Positions 10,454 through 21,650 of a stretch of DNA of 64,000 nt are shown here, piece after piece (position 1 is the stretch's first letter; each line of letters starts with the position of its first letter). The notes beneath the pieces are model-generated. The model had not been told where the DNA came from. It saw nothing but the letters and a program-made list of their open reading frames with translations, and ran no database searches. The stretch comes from Ceratopteris richardii (lineage: Eukaryota; Streptophyta; Polypodiopsida; Polypodiales; Pteridaceae), in NCBI GenBank assembly GCA_020310875.1, contig CM035414.1, forward strand, positions 198,228,260-198,292,259, read 5' to 3'. The position numbers were made by a program, and so were the translations under genes.

Positions 10454-11341
10454 TCATTGTACCTGAGCTCGCTCTAAGCACCCAGCGTGCACCGTCATAC
10501 TAGCGGTTGGCTTGATCCACTGACCGTCCCTTTCTCGCCGACAACGTGCTTCGAGTCGTGGTCCGCATAAAGAACAAGCATGGTAACCCGAAATCGATAA
10601 ACCTGAACATTCACCATAACAAGGCCAATAATGCATTGTCCACATAAGTATGCCTTGCACTCGCACGTCTCGTCTTCTTATAGGTTGAGACATGTCACGC
10701 ACAGTAATCCCATCCCATAAAATGCGCAGTTCTTCCACAAGTGGTGCAAGATATACATCCATGGTTTTTACCTTATACTTACCTAGTACAATAAGAGCTA
10801 ATAATAGATTACCTCTCTTTGTGGCCAACCATGGTGGGATATTATAATTGACCAAACATAGAGGCCATGTGCTCCATGAAGAACTGCGTAATCCAAATGG
10901 ATTCACTCCATCCATAGCTAGGCCTAGACGTATGGACCGAGGCTCACTAGCAAACTCTGGCCACTTACTATCTATGTGCTTCCAAGCATCAGAGTCAGCT
11001 GGCACTCGCATTACATTATCTGTAGACCTGCTCTTTGTATGCCAGACATTAACTCAGCTAGAGATTTGCATCTAAACAGGTTCTTAATTCGTGGAATGAT
11101 AGGAAAGTGACGAAGAACCTTTGCGGGGATTGCTTCGCCTACAACGTCTTCTCTAAATCTATTTGCTCCACACTTTGGACATACGTGGAGATGCTCATAC
11201 TCATTCCGAAAGAGAATGCAATCATTCGGACAAGCACGAATTTTAGTATAATCCATTCCAATGGAGTGTAAAATTGTTTTCGCATCTCCACGTGTTGGAG
11301 GCATGTCATTGCCCTCTGGCAAAAATTGATCTTTAAGAAGC
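10454..11341 (-). pseudogene. TnpD-like transposase core, N-terminal half (Transposase_21)
   Basis: An acceptor-like gttgcag precedes L-L-K-D-Q-F-L-P-E-G-N at 11,341 on the minus strand. Next come the C-P-N-D-C and C-P-K-C-G-A-N-R zinc-binding-like cysteines. After a frameshift near 11,010 the core continues with G-L-A-M-D-G-V-N-P-F-G (the first catalytic aspartate), N-Y-N-I-P-P-W-L and V-D-V-type segments. The later block reads M-W-T-M-H-Y-W-P-C-Y-G-E-C-S-G, where related transposases usually have N-D-F-P-A-Y-G; the aspartate expected there is a tyrosine. Family members have more N-terminal sequence than I can find here. The product would cut the CACTA ends; this copy is broken by the frameshift and the probable active-site change. 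Confidence 0.85.
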
Positions 11342-11561
11342 CTGCAACACCTATTTTTATATATTTAATTAAACTATTTAAAACACTAGTTCTTTTTATA
11401 TTTATTTATGTATATAATTATCTTATTTTATATATGTATTTATTTATATATTCAGATTTTTTCCTTATGTAATCCTATTTTCATATATTTAATTTGATAT
11501 ATTTAATTAAATTATTTAAAACACTAGTTCTTTTTATATTTATTTATGTATATAATTATCT

Positions 11562-11691
<130 letters not shown>

Positions 11692-11699
11692 TTAATTTT

Positions 11700-13175
<1,476 letters not shown>

Positions 13176-13224
13176 CCTATTTTTATATATTTGATGTAAA
13201 AAATACTTCAAAATAAAAATAGGA

Positions 13225-14242
13225 TTATGTGTGTGTGTGTGAATGTATGCATGTGTATATGTGTATGTGTGTCTATGCATGCATGTGTGAGTATATGAGT
13301 ATGTATGTACATATGTGTGTTTATGTATGTATGTGTGTACATGTGTGTATGTATGCATGCGTGTATATATGTGTGTGTATGTATGCATGTGTACATGTGT
13401 GTGTGTGTGTAAGTATGCATGTGTATACATGTGTGTGTATGTGTATGTGTGTGTATGTAGGCATGCATGTGTGTGCATGTGTGTGTACGTGTGTGTATGT
13501 ATGCATGCATGTGTGGGTATGTGTGTGTATGTGTATGCATGTGTATACATGCGTGTGTATGTGTATGTGTGTGTATCATGCATGTGTGTATATGTGTGTA
13601 TGTATGAATGTGTGTATATATGTGTGTGTGTATGCATGTGTACATGTGTGTGTGTATGTATGCATATGCATACATGTGTGTGTATGTGTAGATGTGTGTA
13701 TGTATGCATGCATGTGTGTGTATGTGTATGTGTGTATATATTGTATGCATGCATGTGTGTATATATATGTGTGTATGTATGTGTGTATGCATGTGTGTGT
13801 ATGTATGCATGTGTGTATATGTGTATATGTGTGTATGCATGCATGTGTGTATATGTGTGTGTATGTATGCATGCATGTGTGTATATGTGTGTATATATGT
13901 GTGTGTGTATGTATGTGTGTATATGTGTGTGTGTGTATGTGTATGTACGCATATGTGTATATATGTGTGTGTATGTATGTGTGTATGCATGTGTGTGTAT
14001 GTATGCATGTGTGTAAATTTATATGTGTGTGTATGCATGCATGTGTGTATATGTGTGTGTGTATGTAAGCATGCATGTGTGTATAGGTGTGTGTATGTAA
14101 GCATGCATGTGTGTGCATGTATGTGTGTATGTATGTATGTGTGTACATGTATGTGTGTATGTATGCATGTGTGTACATGTATGTGTGTATGTATGCATGT
14201 GTAAATGTGTAAATGTGTGTCTATGTGTGTGTGTATGTATGC
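13225..14242. repeat. 1-kb TG-rich degenerate tandem tract
   Basis: About 1 kb is built almost only of TGTG, TATG, GCATGC and TGTATA steps on the plus strand, with alternating purine-pyrimidine order throughout. Long frames on both strands (Cys/Val/Met-rich on plus, His/Thr/Tyr-rich on minus) are by-products of the repeat. Alternating TG/CA and GCATGC runs can adopt Z-DNA or hairpin structures; that is inference. Confidence 0.95.
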
Positions 14243-14282
14243 TCTATTTTCCTATCTCTAGCTTCCTTTCTATCATTATTCT

Positions 14283-14348
14283 TTATCTCTCACTCTCTCT
14301 CTCTTCTCTTTCTCTATCTCTCTTTCTCTCTCTCCTTCTCTCTCTATC
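14283..14348. repeat. CT-rich microsatellite
   Basis: A polypyrimidine tract of tctctctc and ctttctct steps on the plus strand directly follows the TG tract. The purine strand is the transposon's coding strand. Confidence 0.9.
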
Positions 14349-14373
14349 AATAGAGAATAAAACAATCACTTAC

Positions 14374-14461
14374 AAGTATGCCCCTCTTTTGGATCGTTGT
14401 CGTCAAAGCATAATGTATGTCGTCTATCGTCCAATTCCAAACAATCGATGCCAAAGAACTT
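14374..14461 (-). other. Possible 5' exon of the CACTA transposase gene
   Basis: On the minus strand an acceptor-like ttttgcag ends at 14,462 and a strong donor gtaagtga starts at 14,373, leaving 88 bases between them. One frame is open and reads an acidic peptide with K-F-F-G-I-D-C-L-E-L-D-D and F-D-D-N-D-P-K-E-G. I do not recognise a domain. The exon phase does not obviously join to the next recognised exon at 11,341, so this is tentative. Confidence 0.35.
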
Positions 14462-14562
14462 CTGCAAAATCAAAGAAAAGAGAAATTATAAAACCTAAAG
14501 CATAAATGAACACAAATGCTAACAGTACGCGCAACACTTACCAAGATGTGAGATCTAAGCTA

Positions 14563-14609
14563 AGAGAGTGTGTGTGTAGAGAGAGAGATCTGTGTGTGTG
14601 TGTGTGTGC
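14563..14609. repeat. GT/GA microsatellite
   Basis: Runs of gtgtgtgtg and gagagagag lie just inside the right-hand subterminal repeats of the CACTA element. Confidence 0.85.
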
Positions 14610-14754
14610 ACAAGACAATGCAGGTCCCAATTCGGTTTGCACGCTCAAGTTTGATAGAAGTTCGCGTGCGCAAGTTCGACAGTAGACCAACAATACTCAA
14701 ACACGTGCAAAAATGTGAAGTTTTGCTCTCGGGTTCGTGGTATGTTTAAAACTC

Positions 14755-15012
14755 GCCGCCGGTACACACGTTGGTATGGGCGTTGGTATACGGGTCGATA
14801 ATTCCCAATAAATTACCGACGCTTATACCGATGCCCATACCGACGCCTATACTGGCGCATATACCGACGCATATACCAATGGCTGTGGGCCACACCGACG
14901 ATCCATTTAAAACGTTCATACCGATGATCACTTGACCATCGCTATCTCTAAGTGATATTTTCCGAGGCCCATACCGACATCGAGTGTGACCGTCGGTATA
15001 TGCAATGTGGGT
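14755..15012. repeat. Right subterminal repeats of the CACTA element
   Basis: Variants of ataccgacgcata, gcttataccgatg and cccataccgac recur every 12-20 bases. They are mainly in the orientation opposite to the left-hand set (4969-5262), as expected for CACTA elements, where they flank the transposase promoter and serve as protein-binding sites. Confidence 0.85.
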
Positions 15013-15024
15013 ATGCCCCTCATA

Positions 15025-15034
15025 TGTTGTAGTG
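15025..15034 (-). repeat. Right terminal inverted repeat of the CACTA element
   Basis: TGTTGTAGTG is the exact complement of the left terminus and is followed by the TTG target duplication at 15,035-15,037. Confidence 0.93.
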
Positions 15035-15037
15035 TTG

Positions 15038-15640
15038 GACAAGAGATAAAAAGGGAGTAGATAGTGAGGCAGATCATAAATGGCATCAAAGCTAATGATA
15101 TGTGGGAGTCCTTCACCATAGCAATTGACCTATATATGGATAATATGCAAATAGCTTACCTAAACACATTGATGGGACAACTCTTCACACATGAGACAAA
15201 GATCAACAACAATGGAGACAATTCTAGAGGTAATCGTTCTTCCACCCTTTCCATAAAAATAAGAGGAAGAGGAAAACATAAAAATAATGAAGAAGAGGCT
15301 AGTACCTCTTAAGTGAACTTCACAAGAAGAGGAAGAGGTACTAGAGGAAGGGGCAAATGATGAAAGGAAGGCAAAGGGAGATCAAACAACACTTCACCTT
15401 GCAATCTCTATTTTATAACCAATCACACCACAGATGAGTGCCTCAAGAACAGAAGGAATCAGAGAGGAAGATGCTTCCATAGAGGAAGCTATGTACAATC
15501 TAGACGTAGGTTGAACAATCGAGGGAGCAATAACCATCACAACTACAACCAAGTCTATAACAAGAACTATCAAGGAGGCTTTCGAAGTGGAAGAGATTAT
15601 TTAACACCTACACAAAAGACCAAGAAGACTCTCTAACGAT
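15038..15640 (+). pseudogene. copia-1A gag, 3' part with damaged zinc knuckle
   Basis: The gag frame resumes after the CACTA insertion: an A-N-D-M-W-E-S-F segment, then M-G-Q-L-F-T-H-E, the conserved end of the gag core. An arginine/glycine-rich region and the zinc knuckle near 15,400 follow. The knuckle keeps the first cysteine and N-H-T-T-D-E-C, but the second cysteine is a tyrosine (C-N-L-Y), so the C-x2-C-x4-H-x4-C motif is lost. Element copia-2D has the intact motif at the same place. Stops occur near 15,058 and 15,312. Confidence 0.85.
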
Positions 15641-15647
15641 CACGAAC

Positions 15648-15905
15648 ATGACATCCATGCAAGGTAAAGATGATGAGCATCTTTTCTATATTGATTCTTG
15701 TTGTTCCAATCATGTGGCTAGAAATGTAGCATTGTTATCTGATCTTGAAGAACCTAAAAGGAAGCATGAAGTGCAAACAGGTGATGACACTAGACACTCT
15801 GTTATGAACTTTGGAAATGTCAAGTCTTGTGACGGTAACATGAACTTTTTAAGTGAGGTTTTATATGTGCCAATTATAACAAAATACCTAATCAATGCTG
15901 GGTAG
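15648..15905 (+). pseudogene. copia-1A protease
   Basis: An 85-codon stretch contains L-F-Y-I-D-S-C-C-S-N-H-V, the copia aspartic-protease active site (normally D-S-G/C-C-S-N-H), followed by A-L-L-S-D-L and an L-Y-V-P-I-I-T-K segment that leads into the integrase zinc domain. It ends at a TAG after I-N-A-G; copia-2D has a TAG at the corresponding place and copia-1B has it too. The protease would cleave the gag-pol polyprotein. Confidence 0.82.
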
Positions 15906-16845
15906 ATTCTTGAGAAAGGCTTACAAGTTAGATTCACACAACATGGAGCATATGTGGAAGACTCTCAAAAAGGCTTCAAGAGGACTCCAAAAGGTGAGAA
16001 ACCTAGTAGACTCTTTACATTTGAGGTTGAAGATACAAGAAACATTGCACTCTTCAATTACAAAGATCTAACCTTATCTGAACTAGAGATATGACACAAA
16101 AGGCTAGGTCATATAGATGAAGGAACAATAAAACAAATATGCAGGGATCATAGTGTGTCTGAACCTCCAAATGTGTCTAAGCAACACATGAGTTACAAAT
16201 GTGGAGCATGCAAATTTGGCCAATCTCACAGGCAACCATTCAACGGAAAATGATACATGCATGAATACTACTTGGAGCTTGTGCAAACAGATGTATGGGC
16301 TCCTAGGAGAGATCCATCAATCTCAGGGTCAAGGTAATATATTTCATTCATAGATGATTACAGTAGATGGATAATTCTTTACTTCAGGAATCATAAAGAT
16401 GAAGTCTTCACTTATTTCAAAAACTATTTGGCATCCATTGAAAATCAAATAGGTAGAAGTTTGAAGAGGATCAGATTTGATGGAATTGGTGAGTATTTTT
16501 CATATGAATTTGACTCATTATTATAGGAAAGATGTATAAAGAGATAGATCATAACAAGATAAACTCCTGAACAAAATGGAGTCTTAGAAGAGGAGGAATA
16601 GATTGATAGTATAGGCTGCAAGATCAATGTTGAATGCAAAGAAACTACCAAATTACATATGGGCAGAGGCTATCTCCATAGCCACATACTTGATAAATAT
16701 GATCCCATCAAACTCCTTGGATGGAATGACACCTTATGAGGCATGGAATTGTAAGAGACCCTCAATGGACCATTGTAAAATATTTGGGTGCATTTCTTAT
16801 GGCGAAAAGTGTATGTTCATTGGTTATGACGAAAACTAGAAGGGA
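15906..16845 (+). pseudogene. copia-1A integrase (GAG-pre-integrase and catalytic core)
   Basis: The zinc-binding region reads H-K-R-L-G-H-I (about 16,096) and Y-K-C-G-A-C (about 16,195), fitting the H-H-C-C finger although the expected tryptophan codon before H-K-R is a stop. The catalytic core has Q-T-D-V-W-A-P, F-I-D-D-Y-S-R-W and P-E-Q-N-G-V, the blocks around the three acidic residues. At least six stops and frame changes interrupt it. The enzyme would insert element cDNA into the genome. Confidence 0.85.
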
Positions 16846-16851
16846 TATAGG

Positions 16852-18090
16852 TTGTACAATCCCATTAATAACAGATTTACAGTTAGTAGGGATTTGGTTT
16901 TTGCTGAACATAAGTCATGGGTTGAAGATGATTGCAAGAAAAGCAAGCTATCTTATGACTTGGAAAGTTATTTCCTAACTCTGACTCAAGAAGAACCACA
17001 AATATCTCAAGATGTCAACTCAGAAGATGAAGATTAGATCGACCTCGCTTGGACGTCAAAGGGCAACACAAACTTCAAACAATTGGAAGACATTCTAGAG
17101 TCATCCGATCAAGCACTCAAAAGATCTCAAAGGGAGAGTAGAAAACCAATAAGGTATGGCTATGACACATCACTGGTTACGAAGAATTTTGTATACATGA
17201 CTAGAGATTGTATGAGTGAAGAGCCTTCTTCATTTAAAAAAGGGAATAAGAAGAAAGAATTGAGAGAAGCCATGCAGGAAGAAATTGAAGCACTTCAGGG
17301 GACCAACACTTGGGACTTGGTTCCTAATTAAGAAACCAAGCATGAAGGTAATAGGATCCAGGTGGATATATAAAATAAAGAAGAATTCAAATGTTCCTAT
17401 AAACAAGTATAAAGCAAGGCTAGTAGCAAAGGGATTTTCTCAAACGCATGGGGTGGATTATGAGGAGACCTTCTCATCTCTGGCTAAGATGGCAAGAATC
17501 AGGGTCTTAGTACGTATTGCTACTTCAAAGAATTGGAACTTGTATCAGTTAGATGTTAAAAATGCATTCTTAAGTGGAGGGATCTCAGAAGAAGTTTACA
17601 TGGCTCAACCACAACGGTATGGAGAAAAGGAAAAATCAAAGTATGTATGCAAACTAAGGAAAGAACTCTATGGTTTAAAGCAAGCTCCTAGAGCTTGTAA
17701 CCATAGGCTTGTAACATATTTATAGGATCAAGGATTTGTTGCTAGAAAAATAGATTCTTCTTTGTTCATAAAGAATACTAACTAAGAGGTTATTTTCTTA
17801 TGACATTATCATTACTAAAAATGATGCCAATGGCTTCAAGGAAATCAAATCTCGGTTGATGGAGGAGTTTAAGACTAGTAACCTTGGTTTGATAACATAC
17901 CTTTATGGATCAAAACTTGTATATACAGATTCAGGTGACTTTACTACTCAAATGAAGTACACTCATGATATGTTGGTGTATTTCAAGATGCAGAACACTA
18001 AAATTGTAGGTACACCCATGGACCTCAATCACAAACGTAGTTCTCATGAGGGAGAACTCCCTAAAGATATTAGAGATTATCAATAGCTTG
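16852..18090 (+). pseudogene. copia-1A linker and reverse transcriptase
   Basis: After an acidic linker with R-R-S-Q-R-E-like and K-P-I-R-Y-G-Y-D-T-S segments, the reverse transcriptase starts with R-W-I-Y-K-I-K near 17,360. It has [21 protein letters not shown] and [10 protein letters not shown]. The segment that should hold the catalytic Y-V-D-D (about 17,797) has lost two codons and shifts frame, leaving Y-D before I-I-I-T. Copy B has the same lesion at 46,681. The enzyme would be inactive. Confidence 0.9.
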
Positions 18091-18482
18091 TTGGGAGTCT
18101 CCATTATTCAACCATATCAAGAGTGGACATATGTTTTGGAGTAAGTACATTAAGCCAATTCATGCACACACCAAGAAAGCCTCACTTGGAAGCTTCGAAT
18201 AGGATCTTAAAATATTTAAAGGGTACCATAAATGAAGAGTTGTTTTATCCGTTCACTTCTCATTTGGATATGAAGATGTATTTTGATGCCGATTGGATTG
18301 GCTCCAAGGATGATAGGAGGAGCACTTCTGGCTAGTTATCTTTTGTAGGACCAAAGTTAATATCATGGTCATCAAAGAAACAACCAACTGTAGCATTGTC
18401 ATCAACAAAAGCAGAATATAGAGGCTTAGAAAATGCAACACAAGAGGCTATTTGGCTCAAACATGTTAGCCTTGCTAGGCCT
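18091..18482 (+). pseudogene. copia-1A RNase H
   Basis: The region reads H-T-P-R-K-P-H-L-E-A-S-N-R-I-L-K-Y-L-K-G-T, then Y-F-D-A-D-W-I-G-S-K-D-D-R-R-S-T-S-G (holding a D-A-D-W-like active site), a stop after T-S-G near 18,335, then W-S-S-K-K-Q-P-T and a short end. Stops also follow D-Y-Q near 18,084. The coding region ends at the purine tract before the 3' LTR. RNase H removes the RNA template during reverse transcription. Confidence 0.87.
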
Positions 18483-18493
18483 TGAGGGGGATC
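18483..18493 (+). other. Polypurine tract of copia-1A
   Basis: The bases tgagggggatc lie directly before the 3' LTR start (tattggtgcaaatg). Copy B has taagggggatc at the same place (47,367-47,377). It primes plus-strand DNA synthesis in LTR elements. Confidence 0.8.
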
Positions 18494-19538
18494 TATTGGT
18501 GCAAATGAGTCCAAGCCATACATACTTGGACAATTAGCGTGTATAGTCACATATGACTATTCCCTTGCAAAGTCCATTACTTTTTTATCCTTGTAAAAGT
18601 GCATATGATAATTGCACTAAACTCACGTGGACTTAGGAGGAATCAAATCTTGAATTCATGATGGATAATAGATGAGAGATAAAATCCTAAATTCTAGGAC
18701 TAACATTATGTTGAGAATTTGAATTTGAAGTCAAAGCTTGCCTCCGACTTCAACTATAAAAGTGGTCAAAAACTTGCATGGATATTAGCCCGATTAGTGA
18801 GATAAATTGAGAAGTATTTTGTGATTAGTGAGCTTACTCTATAGCCAATTCACTAGCCTTACATTGTGCAACTATACATTGCTAATGTAACTGTATTTAT
18901 ATGTGATTCAATACATACACATGGAGCATATCTCTAGTTCACTTCTCTGCTATGATCATCTTAGAATAGTGAACTTCTCTGAGCCAATTCTCAGTGCATA
19001 GATGATCATTCCATATGCTTTAACATGCTATGGATTCAAAAAACTTTGTATTTCATATTTAGAAAGTTTCATTATCATAAATTTTCTCAATCTTGAGATA
19101 TCTTCATATTTTAGCTCACTAGTTTGCATACTATAGCACCCTGAAAATGTCGAGATAGTCCTTCAACTTGCTAAGCATCATTTGAGTGTAAAGTTGATCT
19201 TCTTTATTTAAATATCTCATAATTTTCAGGTATTTAAGTTAATTAGATACTCCCAAATGGAATTTATGTAATGGCTAGTTGGTGGACAGTACTCTTCATT
19301 TTATTGAACATGTGTAGAGACCAAAATAGCCAGTCTAAGCTCTTGGTTGAACTTTCTATTCATCTGTTTTGATCCATCCATTAAAGTACCATGCTCCAAA
19401 GAACATAGGTAATTATTTGTGATCATTAGGAAGCTCAAGGGGTTCACTACACTCTCCACAACGTGTTCTTGGTTGGTGAGAAGCAGCAGTTTGCAACACC
19501 ACTTAATCTCTGGAATGTATCCACCATCTCCTCCAACA
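18494..19538 (+). repeat. 3' LTR of copia-1A
   Basis: It begins TATTGGTGCAAATG (TG start changed to TA) and ends CTCCAACA, followed by the ATGAT duplication. It aligns with 3513-4486 across its whole length apart from indels. Open frames here on either strand (for example 19,301-19,642 minus) are not genes. Confidence 0.9.
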
Positions 19539-19841
19539 ATGATCACATGGTATTCAAGTGTCCTTAGAAGAAGAAGCAAGTTGGAATCAGGACTTCTACA
19601 ATCATAATCCCAAATCAAAAGGAAAAGAGTACTTCCAATCATGACAATGATGCCCTTGATTCAGTACCTCCATATACTACAAACCCTTTCTAGTTTCATC
19701 ATGTATATCCATCATCATCATGTTCCAATACAAGATATCAAGAACTCTACAAAGATAAAGAGCTATGAAGACTCAAGTATTAGAAGATCTCACCATCACA
19801 CAACCACTTCTCATGGAACTCCTTGCTTGAGGGGGAGGTGA
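19539..19841 (+). pseudogene. gag-like gene of TR-GAG element, 3' part
   Basis: Immediately after the ATGAT duplication the frame of 2867-3512 resumes with the histidine and last cysteine of the zinc knuckle. A lysine-rich segment (with a TAG inside it) and a serine/asparagine/proline-rich tail follow, ending near 19,692. The rest, to 19,841, is 3' untranslated DNA ending in the polypurine tract tgagggggaggtga before the LTR. No pol domain is present between here and the LTR, which supports the gag-only reading of this element. Confidence 0.72.
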
Positions 19842-20545
19842 TGTCATGGACAAAGGAAAGCATCCTAAACCCTAGATTCCATGTGACTTTACATATCTCA
19901 TGGTGGGTCCACATTTTTGGAGAGAATAATGCTTCCATAGCATTTCTAACGTGCCAAAACCCCAAGATCAACTATCGATTTGTTGAGTTTTGACACCTGA
20001 AAGTCTTGTTTCTAGTTGACGACATAATTGATGATATCATCAACTTGTAACCACACTTGAACTATCCTTGGAAAAGGATATAAGGAGGATTTGGCCACCT
20101 ACATACTTAGTCTTGCCAATGCTAGCCTTGGGAGCTCAAGGATGCATGATGACAAAATAAGTACTCTCGAAGCTCCACTTTGAGTTCTAGTCTTGTCCTT
20201 GTTCTAGTCTTCTCTACTCTATTATCTTGGACATCATATTGTGTCCTATTGTAATCTCGTAGTACGAGAACTTGTACATTTAATTCTTGTACCTAGTTCA
20301 CCTCCCCGAAGGTAGTTGATGTAATCTTGATATCTTGTTTCATACTTAGGATCCCGGTTTGTGGGATCTCTTGTATCATCTCTGGTTGAGTTATCCATAC
20401 CAGTCAATCTCGAGTTGTGGGAACTTCTTGTATCAGCTACATTATCTTGTATTTTTCCCCTACGTGGGTGATCTTGTAATCAGAAGTATAATTTCAAAAT
20501 CTTATCTAGTCTAGTCACAAGGCATAATCTAGTGCTCCCCTAACA
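19842..20545 (+). repeat. 3' LTR of TR-GAG element A
   Basis: It starts TGTCATGG, ends CCTAACA and is followed by CATTG. It lacks the retroposon found in the 5' LTR. No equivalent survives in copy B, where the region is deleted. Confidence 0.88.
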
Positions 20546-20550
20546 CATTG

Positions 20551-20805
20551 AGGGCAATGAAGAGGCTTAGTGGGCATGAATGTTGGAAAGAAACCAAAGC
20601 AAATGATGATCCTTACATCTCTAAAATGTAGCTATCTTCAAGAGTAAAAGTCATGATCAAATCATCTATGAAATGTTTTCTATAAATTCATCAAGGAAAT
20701 GTACGACACACTTTTTGCAAAGTTAAACTCTCCTATAACCGAAGACTTACTACTTTCAATCGTTCTAACTTTAAAAGTCATCTTTGTAGTTCTTTATTGA
20801 ACTCT
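20551..20805. other. Unassigned DNA flanking the nest
   Basis: This is DNA that bordered the TR-GAG insertion site. I see no gene, repeat or motif in it. Confidence 0.4.
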
Positions 20806-21091
20806 ATCAAGTAGCATATATCCAAAAGGACTCAAACTTTAGTTGCTTGAGAGCTCTTCTGCTCAAGGAGTAGAGGCTCAAACTGAAGTTTGAGACTTGT
20901 ATCATATGAACAAAATACTCTAACCTAAGCTGATTGGGAGCTCTTCCATTGGATGAGAGGAGTTTCAAACTTGAAAACCAGCCTCATACAATATAATGAA
21001 GAAGAACCAAACTTAAGTTTATTGAAAGGCTCCAACTTAGTATCAAGCCTCTATGGTTTTGGGTGTTCGAGCTTTGTAGCATATGGCCAAA
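20806..21091. repeat. Degenerate ~100-bp tandem repeat, left part
   Basis: Variants of tagcatatgaccaaaaagactcaaacttaagttg...gagagctcttcc recur about every 90-110 bases, mixed with caaactgaagtttgagcctt blocks. The array is cut by the LARD element at 21,091 and resumes at 27,699. Its copy in the right block is at 47,645-47,830. Confidence 0.75.
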
Positions 21092-21636
21092 TGCAAGAGA
21101 ACAAGGATTACGACCACCACATGCTTGAGAGATGACTCTCCTCCCAACCTTATGCCTGTATATATAGCTGCTTGAACTAATGAGGACCACAAATGTACTA
21201 GAGTCCACAAATGCATGTGCAATCTCCTCCACTCCTTTCATATCCACCACTAGAGTCTATAAGACTCTGGAGTGATCTCGACCACTACTTTAGTACCTTC
21301 CACTAGAGTCCACTAGTGGTTGTTGTACTGACCTCTTGAGTTAAGTCCACTGGACTCAAGTTAACTCACGTTAACTTGAGTTAGAAGGCTCTACAGCTCT
21401 TTGGGCAAAACTCTCTCCCCATGCTCCCCATGGGAGTTGAACCCAAGACCTCCTCCTTCGCAACCATGAGACTTAACCACTAGGCTAAGTGGATTACTTG
21501 AACATGAGAGCACATGAACTTATCCCTGAGTCTATTCTTGAGATCTTTGGTCCTACAAACAAGTGACCAAACGGTATCCGATTTCAGATCTGTCTAAAGC
21601 AGTCGGATCCCTAGACCATAGACTTACTTTATTACA
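21092..21636 (-). repeat. 3' LTR of the LARD element
   Basis: It pairs with 27,153-27,698. It contains a TATA-like tatatatacagg on the minus strand near 21,157-21,168 and a tRNA-like block at 21,429-21,492. Confidence 0.92.
21429..21492 (-). other. tRNA-like sequence within the LARD 3' LTR
   Basis: On the minus strand, tagcctagtggttaag resembles a polymerase III A box, and gggttcaactccc about 40 bases on resembles a B box, within a T-arm-like stem (ttggg/cccat). The same block is in the other LTR. It looks like a tRNA or the head of a tRNA-derived SINE absorbed by the LTR. Acceptor and anticodon stems are poor, so it is not called a tRNA gene. Confidence 0.65.
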
Positions 21637-21650
21637 TTCTTCCCCCCTTG
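21637..21650 (-). other. Polypurine tract of the LARD element
   Basis: On the minus strand caaggggggaagaa abuts the LTR start TGTAATAAAG. This fixes the element's orientation together with the primer site at the other end. Confidence 0.8.

Noticed and set aside
19301..19642. 113-codon minus-strand frame
   Set aside because: It spans the end of a copia LTR and the TR-GAG gag on the opposite strand; the known features explain the sequence.
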